NCBI GenBank assembly: GCA_963849365.1
Contig: CAWKHA010000003.1
Location: 248,001 to 312,000, forward strand
Length of the DNA: 64,000 nt
Direction: 5' to 3'
From: CAVQCJ01 sp963849365
GTDB taxonomy: Bacteria > Actinomycetota > Actinomycetes > Prado026
Shown here: piece by piece, positions 1 through 7,262 of the stretch
Position numbering within the stretch: position 1 is the stretch's first letter
Layout: each line of letters starts with the position of its first letter
Made by a program: the position numbers and the translations under genes
The notes under the pieces: generated by a model
What the model saw: the letters and a program-made list of their open reading frames with translations, nothing else
What the model was told of the DNA's origin: nothing
The model's database searches: none

Positions 1-54
1 GGACTGTTCCTCGGCGCTGAGCCAGCGCACGTCTGTCGTCGTCCGGGCGGTCAT
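1..54 (-). CDS. MarR-type regulator, N-terminus only (partial)
   Basis: Only the first 18 codons lie in the window, reading MTARTTTDVRWLSAEEQS from an ATG at 54 towards the left edge. The WLSAEEQ segment is typical of the start of actinobacterial MarR-family winged-helix regulators, where helix 1 begins. That is a resemblance over a very short stretch, so the family call is tentative. It lies upstream of and in the same direction as nothing else visible; ppgK follows on the same strand 49 bases downstream in window numbering, so it is transcribed before this gene. Confidence 0.4.
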   Translation of the reverse strand, partial: MTARTTTDVRWLSAEEQS

Positions 55-103
55 GCCCGCATGATAGTTGAATCCCGTACGAATATCCACCGGCCCGCGC
101 GGC

Positions 104-871
104 TCACACGTGCAGGTCCATGTCCCACAGCCGGACGCCGCCGAGGATCCCGGCCGTGTTGGGGACGATGGTCGCCTTGGGCGGCAGCTCCTCGGCCCTG
201 AGGTGCTTGGAGTTCCCCCCGCCCAGGTAGACGTGGTCGTAGAACAGGAACTTGTCGTAGGCCTCGAGCGCCCTGAGCAGGCGCGAAGTCCAGCGCTCGT
301 TCCCGACCTCCTTGCGGGCCATGTTGCCGAGCTGGTCCTCGAAGGTCTCGCCCTTGCGGAACTGCGCGTGCCCCAGCTCCAGGTGCGTCAGCAGCACTCC
401 GTGCGAGAACAGCGCCGTGCCGACCCCCGTCCCGAGCGTGACCACGAACTCGAACCCGTCGCCCTGCGCGACAGCGCAGCCCTGGACGTCGGCGTCGTTG
501 GCCACCTTGACCGGCGCCTGGAACGAGGCGGTCAAGGCCGACCCGAGGTCGAATCCGGTCCAGGCGGCGGTCAGCTCGGGGTCGGACGGGCCCCCGTACT
601 CGCGCCGCGACAGCGACGGGATGTTGTAGACCCGGCCGTGCCTGACCAGGCCCGGGAAACCCACCGAGACCCGGTGGTACGCCACGGTCAGCTGCTCGAC
701 GAGCCCGCCGATCGCTGTCACGAAGGTCTGCGGCGGGCACGGATAGGGGGTGTCCATGCGGGCGCGCTCGGTGAGCATCGCCCCTTGCGCGTCGAGCACG
801 GCTGCTTTGAAGCCACTGCCACCCACGTCGACGGCGAGGGTGCGGACCTCGGCCGGCCAGTCCGTGTTCAT
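104..871 (-). CDS. ppgK: polyphosphate glucokinase (ROK family)
   Basis: Phosphorylates glucose to glucose 6-phosphate with polyphosphate (and ATP) as donor, in the cytoplasm. The 255-residue length fits actinobacterial PPGK. Visible signatures are the N-terminal phosphate-binding motif LAVDVGGSGFKAAVLD, the second glycine-rich motif VTLGTGVGTALFSHG near residue 130, a glucose-side acidic segment LELGHAQFRKGE, and VYLGGGNSKHL near the C-terminus. A GTG lies one codon upstream of the chosen ATG, so the start is ambiguous by one residue. It is separated by a short gap from map, which is transcribed in the same direction. Confidence 0.9.
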   Translation of the reverse strand: MNTDWPAEVRTLAVDVGGSGFKAAVLDAQGAMLTERARMDTPYPCPPQTFVTAIGGLVEQLTVAYHRVSVGFPGLVRHGRVYNIPSLSRREYGGPSDPELTAAWTGFDLGSALTASFQAPVKVANDADVQGCAVAQGDGFEFVVTLGTGVGTALFSHGVLLTHLELGHAQFRKGETFEDQLGNMARKEVGNERWTSRLLRALEAYDKFLFYDHVYLGGGNSKHLRAEELPPKATIVPNTAGILGGVRLWDMDLHV

Positions 872-899
872 CACCCCAGGCTAGGGGAGTCTTCGCTGG

Positions 900-1748
900 T
901 CAGGGCAGCGTGAGGATCTCCGCACCCTCGGCGGTGACCAGGACGGTGTGCTCGAACTGCGCGCTCCGCCGGCGGTCGGCGGTCACGACGGTCCAGCCGT
1001 CGTCCCAGACGTCGTAGTCGTAGCTGCCCAGGGTGAGCATCGGCTCGATGGTGAAGGTCATCCCCGGTTCCATCACCGTGGTCGCCCGCGGGTCGTCGTA
1101 GTGCGGCACCACCAGGCCGGAGTGGAAGGCCGTACCGATCCCGTGGCCGGTGAAGTCGCGGACCACCCCGTAGCCGAAGCGGCGTGCGTACGACTCGATG
1201 ACCCGGCCGACGACGTTGATGGCGCGCCCGGGAGCGACGGCCCTGATCGCACGCATCGTCGCCTCGCGCGTCCGCTCGACCAGCAGCCGGGACTCCTCGT
1301 CGACGGCGCCGGCGAGGAAGGTGGCGTTGGTGTCGCCGTGCACTCCACCGATGTAAGCCGTGATGTCGATGTTGACGATGTCACCCTCGTTGACCACGGT
1401 GCTGTCGGGGATGCCGTGACAGATGACTTCGTTGAGGCTGGTGCACAGCGACTTGGGGAAGCCCTTGTACCCCAGGGTGCTCGGGTAGGCGTCGTGCTCG
1501 ACGAGGAAGGCGTGCCCCACGCGGTCGAGCTCGTCGGTCGTCACGCCGGGACGGACGTTCCGCCCGACCTCTTCCAGGGCCTGTGCCGCGATGTGCCCGG
1601 CGACGCGCATCCGCGCGATCGTGTCGGCGTCCTTGACCTCGGGACCGGAGTACCGCTCGGGCGACCTGCGGCCGACGTACTCCGGCCGCGGGATCGACCC
1701 GGGCACCGCGCGCTGCGGGCTGATCACGCCGGGCACGAGGACAGACAT
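900..1748 (-). CDS. map: methionine aminopeptidase, type I
   Basis: Removes the initiator methionine from nascent proteins. The 282-residue protein shows the five metal ligands of the family in order: Asp in VNIDITAY, Asp in GGVHGDTNATF, His in DFTGHGIGTAFH, Glu in FTIEPML, and Glu in AQFEHTVLV near the end. The N-terminal extension of about 40 residues (GSIPRPEYVGRR) is the usual one in actinobacterial MetAP1c, containing the proline-rich linker. The gene lies between ppgK and the histone-like gene, all on the minus strand. Nothing looks unusual. Confidence 0.95.
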   Translation of the reverse strand: MSVLVPGVISPQRAVPGSIPRPEYVGRRSPERYSGPEVKDADTIARMRVAGHIAAQALEEVGRNVRPGVTTDELDRVGHAFLVEHDAYPSTLGYKGFPKSLCTSLNEVICHGIPDSTVVNEGDIVNIDITAYIGGVHGDTNATFLAGAVDEESRLLVERTREATMRAIRAVAPGRAINVVGRVIESYARRFGYGVVRDFTGHGIGTAFHSGLVVPHYDDPRATTVMEPGMTFTIEPMLTLGSYDYDVWDDGWTVVTADRRRSAQFEHTVLVTAEGAEILTLP

Positions 1749-1862
1749 GTGGGCAGTCTACGAACTGCGCGGCGCGACCTGCCGTGCCCGGGACGTGCGG
1801 GAGCCCCCGACCGGAACAGCCGGGGGCTCCCGTGGGCAGGGGCGACGCACCGCCCCGGGCGG

Positions 1863-2529
1863 TCAGGCCTTCTTGGCCGCGCGGCGAGCCGGTGCCCGGC
1901 GCGCGGTGGTCTTCCTGGCCGTGGTCTTGCGAGCGGTGGTCTTGCGCGCCGTCGTCTTGCGGGCGGCGGTCTTGCGGGCCGGAGCCTTGCGGGCCGTGGT
2001 CTTGCGCGCGACGGTCTTCTTCGCCGTGGTCTTGCGGGCGGGAGCCTTGCGCGCGGTCGTCTTGCGGGCGGTCGTCTTGCGAGCGGTCGTCTTGCGCGCG
2101 GTGGTCTTGCGGGCCGGAGCCTTGCGCGCCGTCGTCTTGCGCGCGGTGGTCTTGCGGGCCGGAGCCTTGCGCGCGGTGGTCTTGCGCGCCGTGGTCTTGC
2201 GGGCCGTGAGTCTTGCGCGCGGTGGTCTTGCGGGCCGTCGTCTTGCGCGCGGTGGTCTTCTTCGCCGCGGTCTTGCGGGCGGGCGCGGCCTTCTTGGTCG
2301 CGACCTTGCGGGCGGGAGCCTTGCGCGCCGTGGTCTTGCGGGCGGTCGTCTTGCGCGCGGTCGTCTTGCGCGCGGTGGTCTTGCGGGCCGGCGCCGCCTT
2401 CTTCGCAGTGGTCTTGCGTGCCGTGGTCTTGCGGGCTGGTGCGGCTTTCTTCACGGTGGTCTTGCGTGCCGCGGCTTTCCTCGCGGGCACGGCTTTCTTC
2501 GCAGTCTTGCGGGCTGTCGTGTCGCTCAC
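1863..2529 (-). pseudogene. lysine/alanine-rich histone H1-like protein, single-base frameshift
   Basis: A GTG start at 2529 with a GGAGG ribosome site opens a protein made almost entirely of ARKTTARK-type repeats, beginning MSDTTARKTAKKAVPARKA. It resembles the basic tails of actinobacterial HupB and H1-like nucleoid proteins but has no HU domain. About 107 residues in, an extra base (A at 2209, where sister repeats read GCCGTGGTC and this copy reads GCCGTGAGTC) shifts the frame, after which the protein becomes an HGPQDHGAQ-type sequence and runs into map antisense-frame DNA. The original frame resumes after the extra base and ends naturally in ARRAPARRAAKKA with a TGA at 1863-1865, giving about 221 residues if repaired. 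Likely role: DNA compaction. Whether the shift is real, slippage-generated or a read error cannot be told here. Confidence 0.7.
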
Positions 2530-2678
2530 GCCCGTACCTCCAGCTGTCTTCTAGACGGAGTGGAACCGGTCTGTGAGAGGCAGGGTGCGTGCCTCTCGGG
2601 GGCGGGTCCGGCGTGCGCGCCGGACATGTTGACGATGAGCGTGTCAGAACATCGCGCGATGCGCACGTCCCGTGACGT

Positions 2679-4004
2679 TCAGATCGCGTTCGTGTCCCGT
2701 GCGACGACGCCGTCATCGGCGGCCGCACGGGCCCGGACAGAGCGTTCGCGCGCCGCGTTCTCGTCCGTCCGCTCGTCGTACGTCCACAGCGACGGCAGTG
2801 CGAGCGCGAGGACGAAAGCACCCGCAACGCACGCGATCCCACCGCTGACGATGGACACGCGCAACGTCGTCCACTGCGCGACGAGGCTGGACCGTACCTG
2901 TCCGAGCTGCGGCCCGAGCGAGTACGAAAGCAGCTCCGTCCCGGCCATGCGTCCACGTATCTCGTCCGGGATCGTCTGGTTCCACATGAGCTGGCGGAAG
3001 ATCCCGCTCACCATGTCGCCGGCGCCGGCGACCGCGAGCATCGCCAGCGCCGCCCAGATGTCGTGCGCGAGCCCGAACAGCGCGATCGCGGCCCCCCAGA
3101 CCGCCGACGCGTACACGATGGCGCGACCGTGATGGTGGATGCGCCGCGTCCACCCGCTGGTGGCGGTGGCGAGGGCGCCACCCAGGAACCCGGCGGAGTA
3201 GAGCAGTCCCAGCGCCCAGTCGGCGTGCAGCGCGTCCGCCACGAACGGGAAGAGGGCGTACGGGAACGCGAAGAACATCGCGGACAGGTCGACAAGGTAG
3301 GTGCCGAGCAGGTCCTTGCGCGACCAGGCGTAGCCGAGGCCCTCGGCGATCCCGCGCAGGCTCGGCCGGTCCGCGCCGCGCGGTGGCGGCACCGCCCGCA
3401 TCATGAGCAGCGCGACCATCGACCCCGCGAACGTGACGACGTCGACGGCGTACCCGGCCCAGACGCCGACGACCGCGATCAGCACCCCGCCGAGCGCGGG
3501 TCCGGCCATCGTCGCCAGGCTCATGCTCAACCCGGTCAGGGCGGCGGCCGCGCCCAGCTGGTCGTGCGCGACGATCCGCGGCAGCAGCGCGTCCAGCGAC
3601 GGGCGCTGCAGACCGTCGAGCGCCGCCGCGACGAACGCGAACACGTAGATGGGCCACAGGCTGGGCCGCGGGAGCAACGCGTTCACCATCAGCCCCGCCG
3701 ACAACACCAGGAACGCGGCCTCGGTGAGCAGGACCATCCGGCGGCGGTCGACGGAGTCGGCGAGCGCACCGCCGTACAGGCCGAACACGACCAGCGGGAC
3801 GAGCTCCACGGCCCCCAGCACGCCGACGAGCACGAACGACCCGGTCAGCTCTTTGATCTGGAACGGCAGGCAGACGTAGGTCACCATCGAGCCGATGCGG
3901 CTCACCGATCCGCCGACGAACAGGAGACGGAAGTCCCGCGAGGTGCGCCAGGGGCGGGTGTCCAACCGCATCCGCGCGAACATCTCAGCCAGTCGTCGAC
4001 CCAC
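2679..4004 (-). CDS. MFS transporter (EntS-like)
   Basis: A 441-residue membrane protein with about 12 hydrophobic segments. The opening TSRDFRLLFVGGSVSRIGSM and the A-motif-like loop GGALADSVDRRRMVLLTEA after helix 2 match the MFS_3/EntS group of drug or siderophore exporters. Substrate is unknown. The C-terminus is a charged cytoplasmic tail. It is followed on the same strand by the histone-like gene after about 150 bases in which I see no further gene. Family assignment is firm, substrate is not. Confidence 0.8.
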   Translation of the reverse strand: MGRRLAEMFARMRLDTRPWRTSRDFRLLFVGGSVSRIGSMVTYVCLPFQIKELTGSFVLVGVLGAVELVPLVVFGLYGGALADSVDRRRMVLLTEAAFLVLSAGLMVNALLPRPSLWPIYVFAFVAAALDGLQRPSLDALLPRIVAHDQLGAAAALTGLSMSLATMAGPALGGVLIAVVGVWAGYAVDVVTFAGSMVALLMMRAVPPPRGADRPSLRGIAEGLGYAWSRKDLLGTYLVDLSAMFFAFPYALFPFVADALHADWALGLLYSAGFLGGALATATSGWTRRIHHHGRAIVYASAVWGAAIALFGLAHDIWAALAMLAVAGAGDMVSGIFRQLMWNQTIPDEIRGRMAGTELLSYSLGPQLGQVRSSLVAQWTTLRVSIVSGGIACVAGAFVLALALPSLWTYDERTDENAARERSVRARAAADDGVVARDTNAI

Positions 4005-4048
4005 GAGGGCTCATCATGTTCGGGCCGAGCGGCCCCGCGCCAACCGTT

Positions 4049-4663
4049 TCAGCCGCGGCCGGGGCTGCCGCTGATGGAGTCCAGCGCCTTGGCCAGACGG
4101 CTGCGGAAGCCGGCGCGCGGGGCACCACGGCCGTCGTCGCGCCCGACCTCGCCGGCCGCCACGCTGACGAGGTGCTGCACGGAGTCGAACGACAGCTCGG
4201 GGACGACCAGATCGGTACTGGACACGGTCAGCGACTCGTGCGCTACCTCGGCGAGCTGGCTGTCGCCGCCGTCGAGAGACAGGACGGTGGCCCCGTGCTT
4301 GCGCGCGTCCCAGGCTCGTTCGAGCAGCCGGTCGGGCGCCGCCTCCTCGGCCACGACCAGGACCGTCTCGCCGCGCCCGGCCTGTTCGAGCCGCTCCAGG
4401 GTGACCGACAGGTGCGGCGGTGCTCCCTCCGGTACCGCCCAGCGGACCAGGGTCGGGGAGATCTCGACGACGCCGGACCACCGCGACTCGTCGTCGAGGT
4501 GCGCGGCCAGGTGCCAGGGCTCCTCCTGCGGAGTGCCGACCAGGAGCAAGCCGCCGGGTGTCCGCGTCGAGCGGCGCATCGTGCCGGCGAACGTCCGGGT
4601 CCGCTCGACCCATCCGGTCGAGGCGAGCAGGTCCCGCAGCGCGGCGACCCGGGCCGAGTCCAT
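4049..4663 (-). CDS. conserved hypothetical protein
   Basis: A 204-residue soluble protein starting MDSARVAALRDLLASTGWVERT. I recognise the general layout of an actinobacterial hypothetical that recurs near the F420-dependent reductase gene, but no named domain. There is no signal peptide or membrane segment. The middle (ETVLVVAEEAAPDRLLERAWD) has alternating beta/alpha character suggestive of a Rossmann-like fold, and the C-terminus is basic and glycine-rich. It is transcribed divergently from the fno-like gene, whose start lies 47 bases away, so the two share a short promoter region. Confidence 0.6.
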   Translation of the reverse strand: MDSARVAALRDLLASTGWVERTRTFAGTMRRSTRTPGGLLLVGTPQEEPWHLAAHLDDESRWSGVVEISPTLVRWAVPEGAPPHLSVTLERLEQAGRGETVLVVAEEAAPDRLLERAWDARKHGATVLSLDGGDSQLAEVAHESLTVSSTDLVVPELSFDSVQHLVSVAAGEVGRDDGRGAPRAGFRSRLAKALDSISGSPGRG

Positions 4664-4710
4664 GACCCCTCATCGTGCCGCACGGCTGCCGGGTTGAGAG
4701 GATCCGCCAC

Positions 4711-5406
4711 ATGACCGTTCCCGCAGCCGTCCCCGGTCCGGCCGGCGAGCTCGACGCCGTGACGCTCGGAGTCCTCGGCGGCACCGGGCCTCAGGGCCGC
4801 GGCCTGGCGTTCCGGCTCGCCGCCTCGGGGCTGCGCGTCGTCATCGGTTCGCGCAGCGGCGAACGCGCCCGGGCAGCCGCGGCCGAGGTCGGCCAGGGCG
4901 TCACCGGAGCCGACAACGCCACCTGCGCGAGGACCGGGGACGTCGTCGTCGTCGCGGTGCCGTGGGAGGGACACGGCGACCTGCTCGCCGCCTTGGTCGG
5001 CGAGCTCGCGGGCAAGGTCGTGGTCGACTGCGTCAACCCGCTGGGCTTCGACCAGCAGGGTGCGTTCGCGCTCGCCGTGCCGGAAGGCTCGGCCGCGCAG
5101 CAGGCGGCCCGGCTGCTGCCGGCGTCCACAGTGGTCGGCGCGTTCCACCACGTGAGCGCGGTGCTGCTGAACGACCCGCAGATCGAGCGCGTCGACACCG
5201 ACGTGCTGGTCGTCGGCGACGACCGTTCGGCCACCGACCTCGTCCAGGCGCTCGCCGACCGCATCCCCGGGATGCGCGGGGTGTACGCCGGCCGGTTGCG
5301 CAACGCGCACCAGCTGGAGGCGCTCACCGCCAACCTGATCTCGGTCAACCGCCGGTACAAGGCGCACGCCGGCCTGCGCGTCACGGACGTGGGTGAGGGG
5401 CCGTGA
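4711..5406 (+). CDS. npdG: NADPH-dependent F420 reductase
   Basis: Reduces coenzyme F420 with NADPH, supplying F420H2 to deazaflavin-dependent enzymes. The 231-residue protein has the family's N-terminal Rossmann motif VLGGTGPQGRGLAFRLA, then GSRSGERARAAAAE, then DVVVVAVPWEGH, and the conserved VVDCVNPLGF and AFHHVSAVLL segments. The ATG at 4711 is preferred because GAGAGG lies about nine bases upstream; an ATG at 4675 has no such site. It overlaps the next gene by four bases (GTGA), so the two are probably cotranscribed and translationally coupled. Confidence 0.85.
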   Translation: MTVPAAVPGPAGELDAVTLGVLGGTGPQGRGLAFRLAASGLRVVIGSRSGERARAAAAEVGQGVTGADNATCARTGDVVVVAVPWEGHGDLLAALVGELAGKVVVDCVNPLGFDQQGAFALAVPEGSAAQQAARLLPASTVVGAFHHVSAVLLNDPQIERVDTDVLVVGDDRSATDLVQALADRIPGMRGVYAGRLRNAHQLEALTANLISVNRRYKAHAGLRVTDVGEGP

Positions 5407-6185
5407 CCCGGGGCAGGGACCAGGGCGCGCCCGTCGACGACCTCGGCACTCCGTCGCCGGTGGCCGCCGCGCAGGTCGGCCGGGTCGTGTCGCTGGTGCC
5501 GTCCTTGACCGAGTCGGTCGCGGCCACGGCGGCCAGGTTGCTGGTCGGCGCGACCGACTGGTGCACGCACCCGGCGGACCTGGACGTGCCGCGGGTCGGC
5601 GGGATCAAGAACCCGCGCGTGGCCGACGTCGTCGCGCTCGCCCCGGACCTCGTGCTCGCCAACGAGGAGGAGAACCGGGCCGCGGACATCGCGGCGCTGC
5701 GGGCGGCCGGGCTGGCGGTCTGGGTGACGGCGCCCCGGACGCTCGCGCAGGCGTTCGGTTCGTTGGCGCGGATGCTCGCCGCGTGCGGGCTCGACCAGCC
5801 CACGTGGCTGGACGACGCGCGCAAGGTGTGGTCGAACACCGAGGACGGCAGCCCGGCGGTCGGCACCGTGGCCGTCCCCATCTGGCGCCGCCCGTGGATG
5901 GTGGTCGGGACCGGGACGTTCACCGGCGACGTGCTGCGCCACCTGGGCTACGCGAACGTCTTCGCCGGCGCCGCCGAGCGCTACCCGAAGGTCACCCTCG
6001 CGGAGATCGCGGCGAAGGACCCCGACCTGGTGGTGCTCCCGGACGAGCCGTACGCCTTCTCCGCCGAGGACGGCCCGGAGGCCTTCGAGGGAAGGCGGGT
6101 CGCGCTGGTGTCCGGGCGGCACCTCACCTGGTACGGGCCGTCCCTGGTGCAGGCCAGGGACCTGCTGGAGCGCCAGCTCAGCTGA
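5403..6185 (+). CDS. helical backbone metal receptor / cobalamin-binding-like protein
   Basis: A 260-residue protein of the BtuF-like periplasmic-binding fold. It has RVVSLVPSLTESVAA, the long backbone region PRVADVVALAPDLVLANEEENR, and WYGPSLVQARDLLE at the end. There is no signal peptide and no lipobox, so unlike BtuF it should be cytoplasmic. No ABC permease or ATPase lies beside it. The GTG start overlaps the stop of the F420-reductase gene by four bases. Ligand is unknown; cobalamin or another metal chelate is the family's usual ligand. Its 3' end overlaps the end of panB, on the opposite strand, by eight bases. Confidence 0.75.
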   Translation: MTRGRDQGAPVDDLGTPSPVAAAQVGRVVSLVPSLTESVAATAARLLVGATDWCTHPADLDVPRVGGIKNPRVADVVALAPDLVLANEEENRAADIAALRAAGLAVWVTAPRTLAQAFGSLARMLAACGLDQPTWLDDARKVWSNTEDGSPAVGTVAVPIWRRPWMVVGTGTFTGDVLRHLGYANVFAGAAERYPKVTLAEIAAKDPDLVVLPDEPYAFSAEDGPEAFEGRRVALVSGRHLTWYGPSLVQARDLLERQLS

Positions 6186-7077
6186 ACGAGTGCTCCTCGT
6201 CGGGGAAGCTGCCGGACACCACGTCCGCCGCCCACGCCTGCACGGCCCCCGTCATCACCGAGCGCAGGTCGGCGTACGGCCGGACGAACCGCGGAGCCGT
6301 GGGGTTGAGCCCGAGCAGGTCCTGCCAGACCAGCACCTGGGCGTCGGTGCCGTTGCCCGCGCCGATCCCGATCGTCGGGATGGTCAGCGACTCTGTGACG
6401 CGCCGGGCCAGGTCGGCCGGCACCACCTCGAGCACCACGGCGAACGCTCCCGCGTGCTCCAGCTCCTTGGCGTCGCGCAGCAGCTGCTCCCCGGCCTCGC
6501 CACGGCCCTGCACCCGGTAGCCGCCGAGGGTGTTCACCGACTGCGGCGTCAGGCCGAGGTGCCCCATCACCGGGATCCCCGCGGAGACCAGCGCCTCGAC
6601 CTGGGGGACCACGCGCCTGCCGCCCTCGAGCTTGACCGCCTGCGCGCCGCCTTCTTTCAGGAACCGCACCCCGGTCTCGAGCGCCTGCTGCGGCGACGCC
6701 TCGTACGAGCCGAACGGGAAGTCGGCCACGACCAGCGCGCGGCGGGTGCTGCCGACCACGGCCCGGACGAACGGCACGAGCTCGTCCACCGTGACCGGCA
6801 CCGTGTTCTCGTAGCCGAGCACGTTGTTGGCCGCCGAATCGCCCACGAGCAGGACCGGGATGCCGGCTGCGTCGAACAGGCCGGCGGCGTACTGGTCGTA
6901 CGCCGTGAGCATGGGCCAGCGCTCGCTGCGCGACTTGGCGGCGGCGAGGTCGCGGATGGTCAGCCGGCGGGCGGACGTGCCGCCGAAGAGCGGCTGGGGC
7001 TGGGGTTGGGGCTGGGGCGCGGCGGGCGGCTGCGGAGCCTGCGCCGGGCGCACGTCGTTCATCTCGGGTACTCCCAT
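6178..7077 (-). CDS. panB: 3-methyl-2-oxobutanoate hydroxymethyltransferase
   Basis: First committed step of pantothenate synthesis: transfers a hydroxymethyl group from 5,10-methylene-THF to 3-methyl-2-oxobutanoate. The 299-residue protein contains MLTAYDQYAAGLFDAAGIPVLLVGDS (metal-binding Asp), LVVADFPFGSYEASPQQAL, and the VMGHLGLTPQSVNTLGGYRVQGR segment. TIPTIGIGAGNGTDAQVLVWQD follows. The first 35 or so residues form a low-complexity Pro/Gln tail (APQPPAAPQPQPQPQPLFGG) encoded by a GGGGCT-type tandem repeat. This lies outside the catalytic domain and may vary in length between strains. Confidence 0.95.
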   Translation of the reverse strand: MGVPEMNDVRPAQAPQPPAAPQPQPQPQPLFGGTSARRLTIRDLAAAKSRSERWPMLTAYDQYAAGLFDAAGIPVLLVGDSAANNVLGYENTVPVTVDELVPFVRAVVGSTRRALVVADFPFGSYEASPQQALETGVRFLKEGGAQAVKLEGGRRVVPQVEALVSAGIPVMGHLGLTPQSVNTLGGYRVQGRGEAGEQLLRDAKELEHAGAFAVVLEVVPADLARRVTESLTIPTIGIGAGNGTDAQVLVWQDLLGLNPTAPRFVRPYADLRSVMTGAVQAWAADVVSGSFPDEEHSFS

Positions 7078-7163
7078 CTCGAGGCCCCAGGCGGGGTCCC
7101 CGTACGGAGGCGATCAGGATCGCATGCCCGACGGGCGGCTGGCGAGCAGGCCACGCCGACGGC

Positions 7164-7250
7164 TCCGGCGAAACGGAACGGTTGCGTATCGGATCTGGCT
7201 GGGCTAGCGTGCGGATCGACTTCCGATACGAGACCGTTCCGTTTGCCGGA
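7164..7250. promoter_or_regulatory. long inverted-repeat operator upstream of the DHA2 pump
   Basis: Left arm 7171-7193 (AAACGGAACGGTTGCGTATCGGA) reads AAACGGAACGGTTGCGTATC at its start and is matched by right arm 7222-7244, the reverse complement with two mismatches. A further TCCGGC extends the pairing outward with a one-base offset. The right arm ends 13 bases before the pump's GTG. Because a TetR gene is cotranscribed with the pump, the most likely role is its autoregulatory operator, with -35/-10 elements probably inside the 28-base spacer. Two dimers, one per arm, is another possibility. Confidence 0.6.
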
Positions 7251-7262
7251 TGGAGCCCCACC

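Noticed and set aside
1591..3132. Long plus-strand frame of AVVLRA repeats opposite the histone-like gene
   Set aside because: It is the antisense image of the Lys/Ala repeats; it has no ribosome site and crosses map and the MFS gene.
7021..7160. Riboswitch before panB
   Set aside because: No conserved riboswitch core was visible; only the operator for the neighbouring pump was found.
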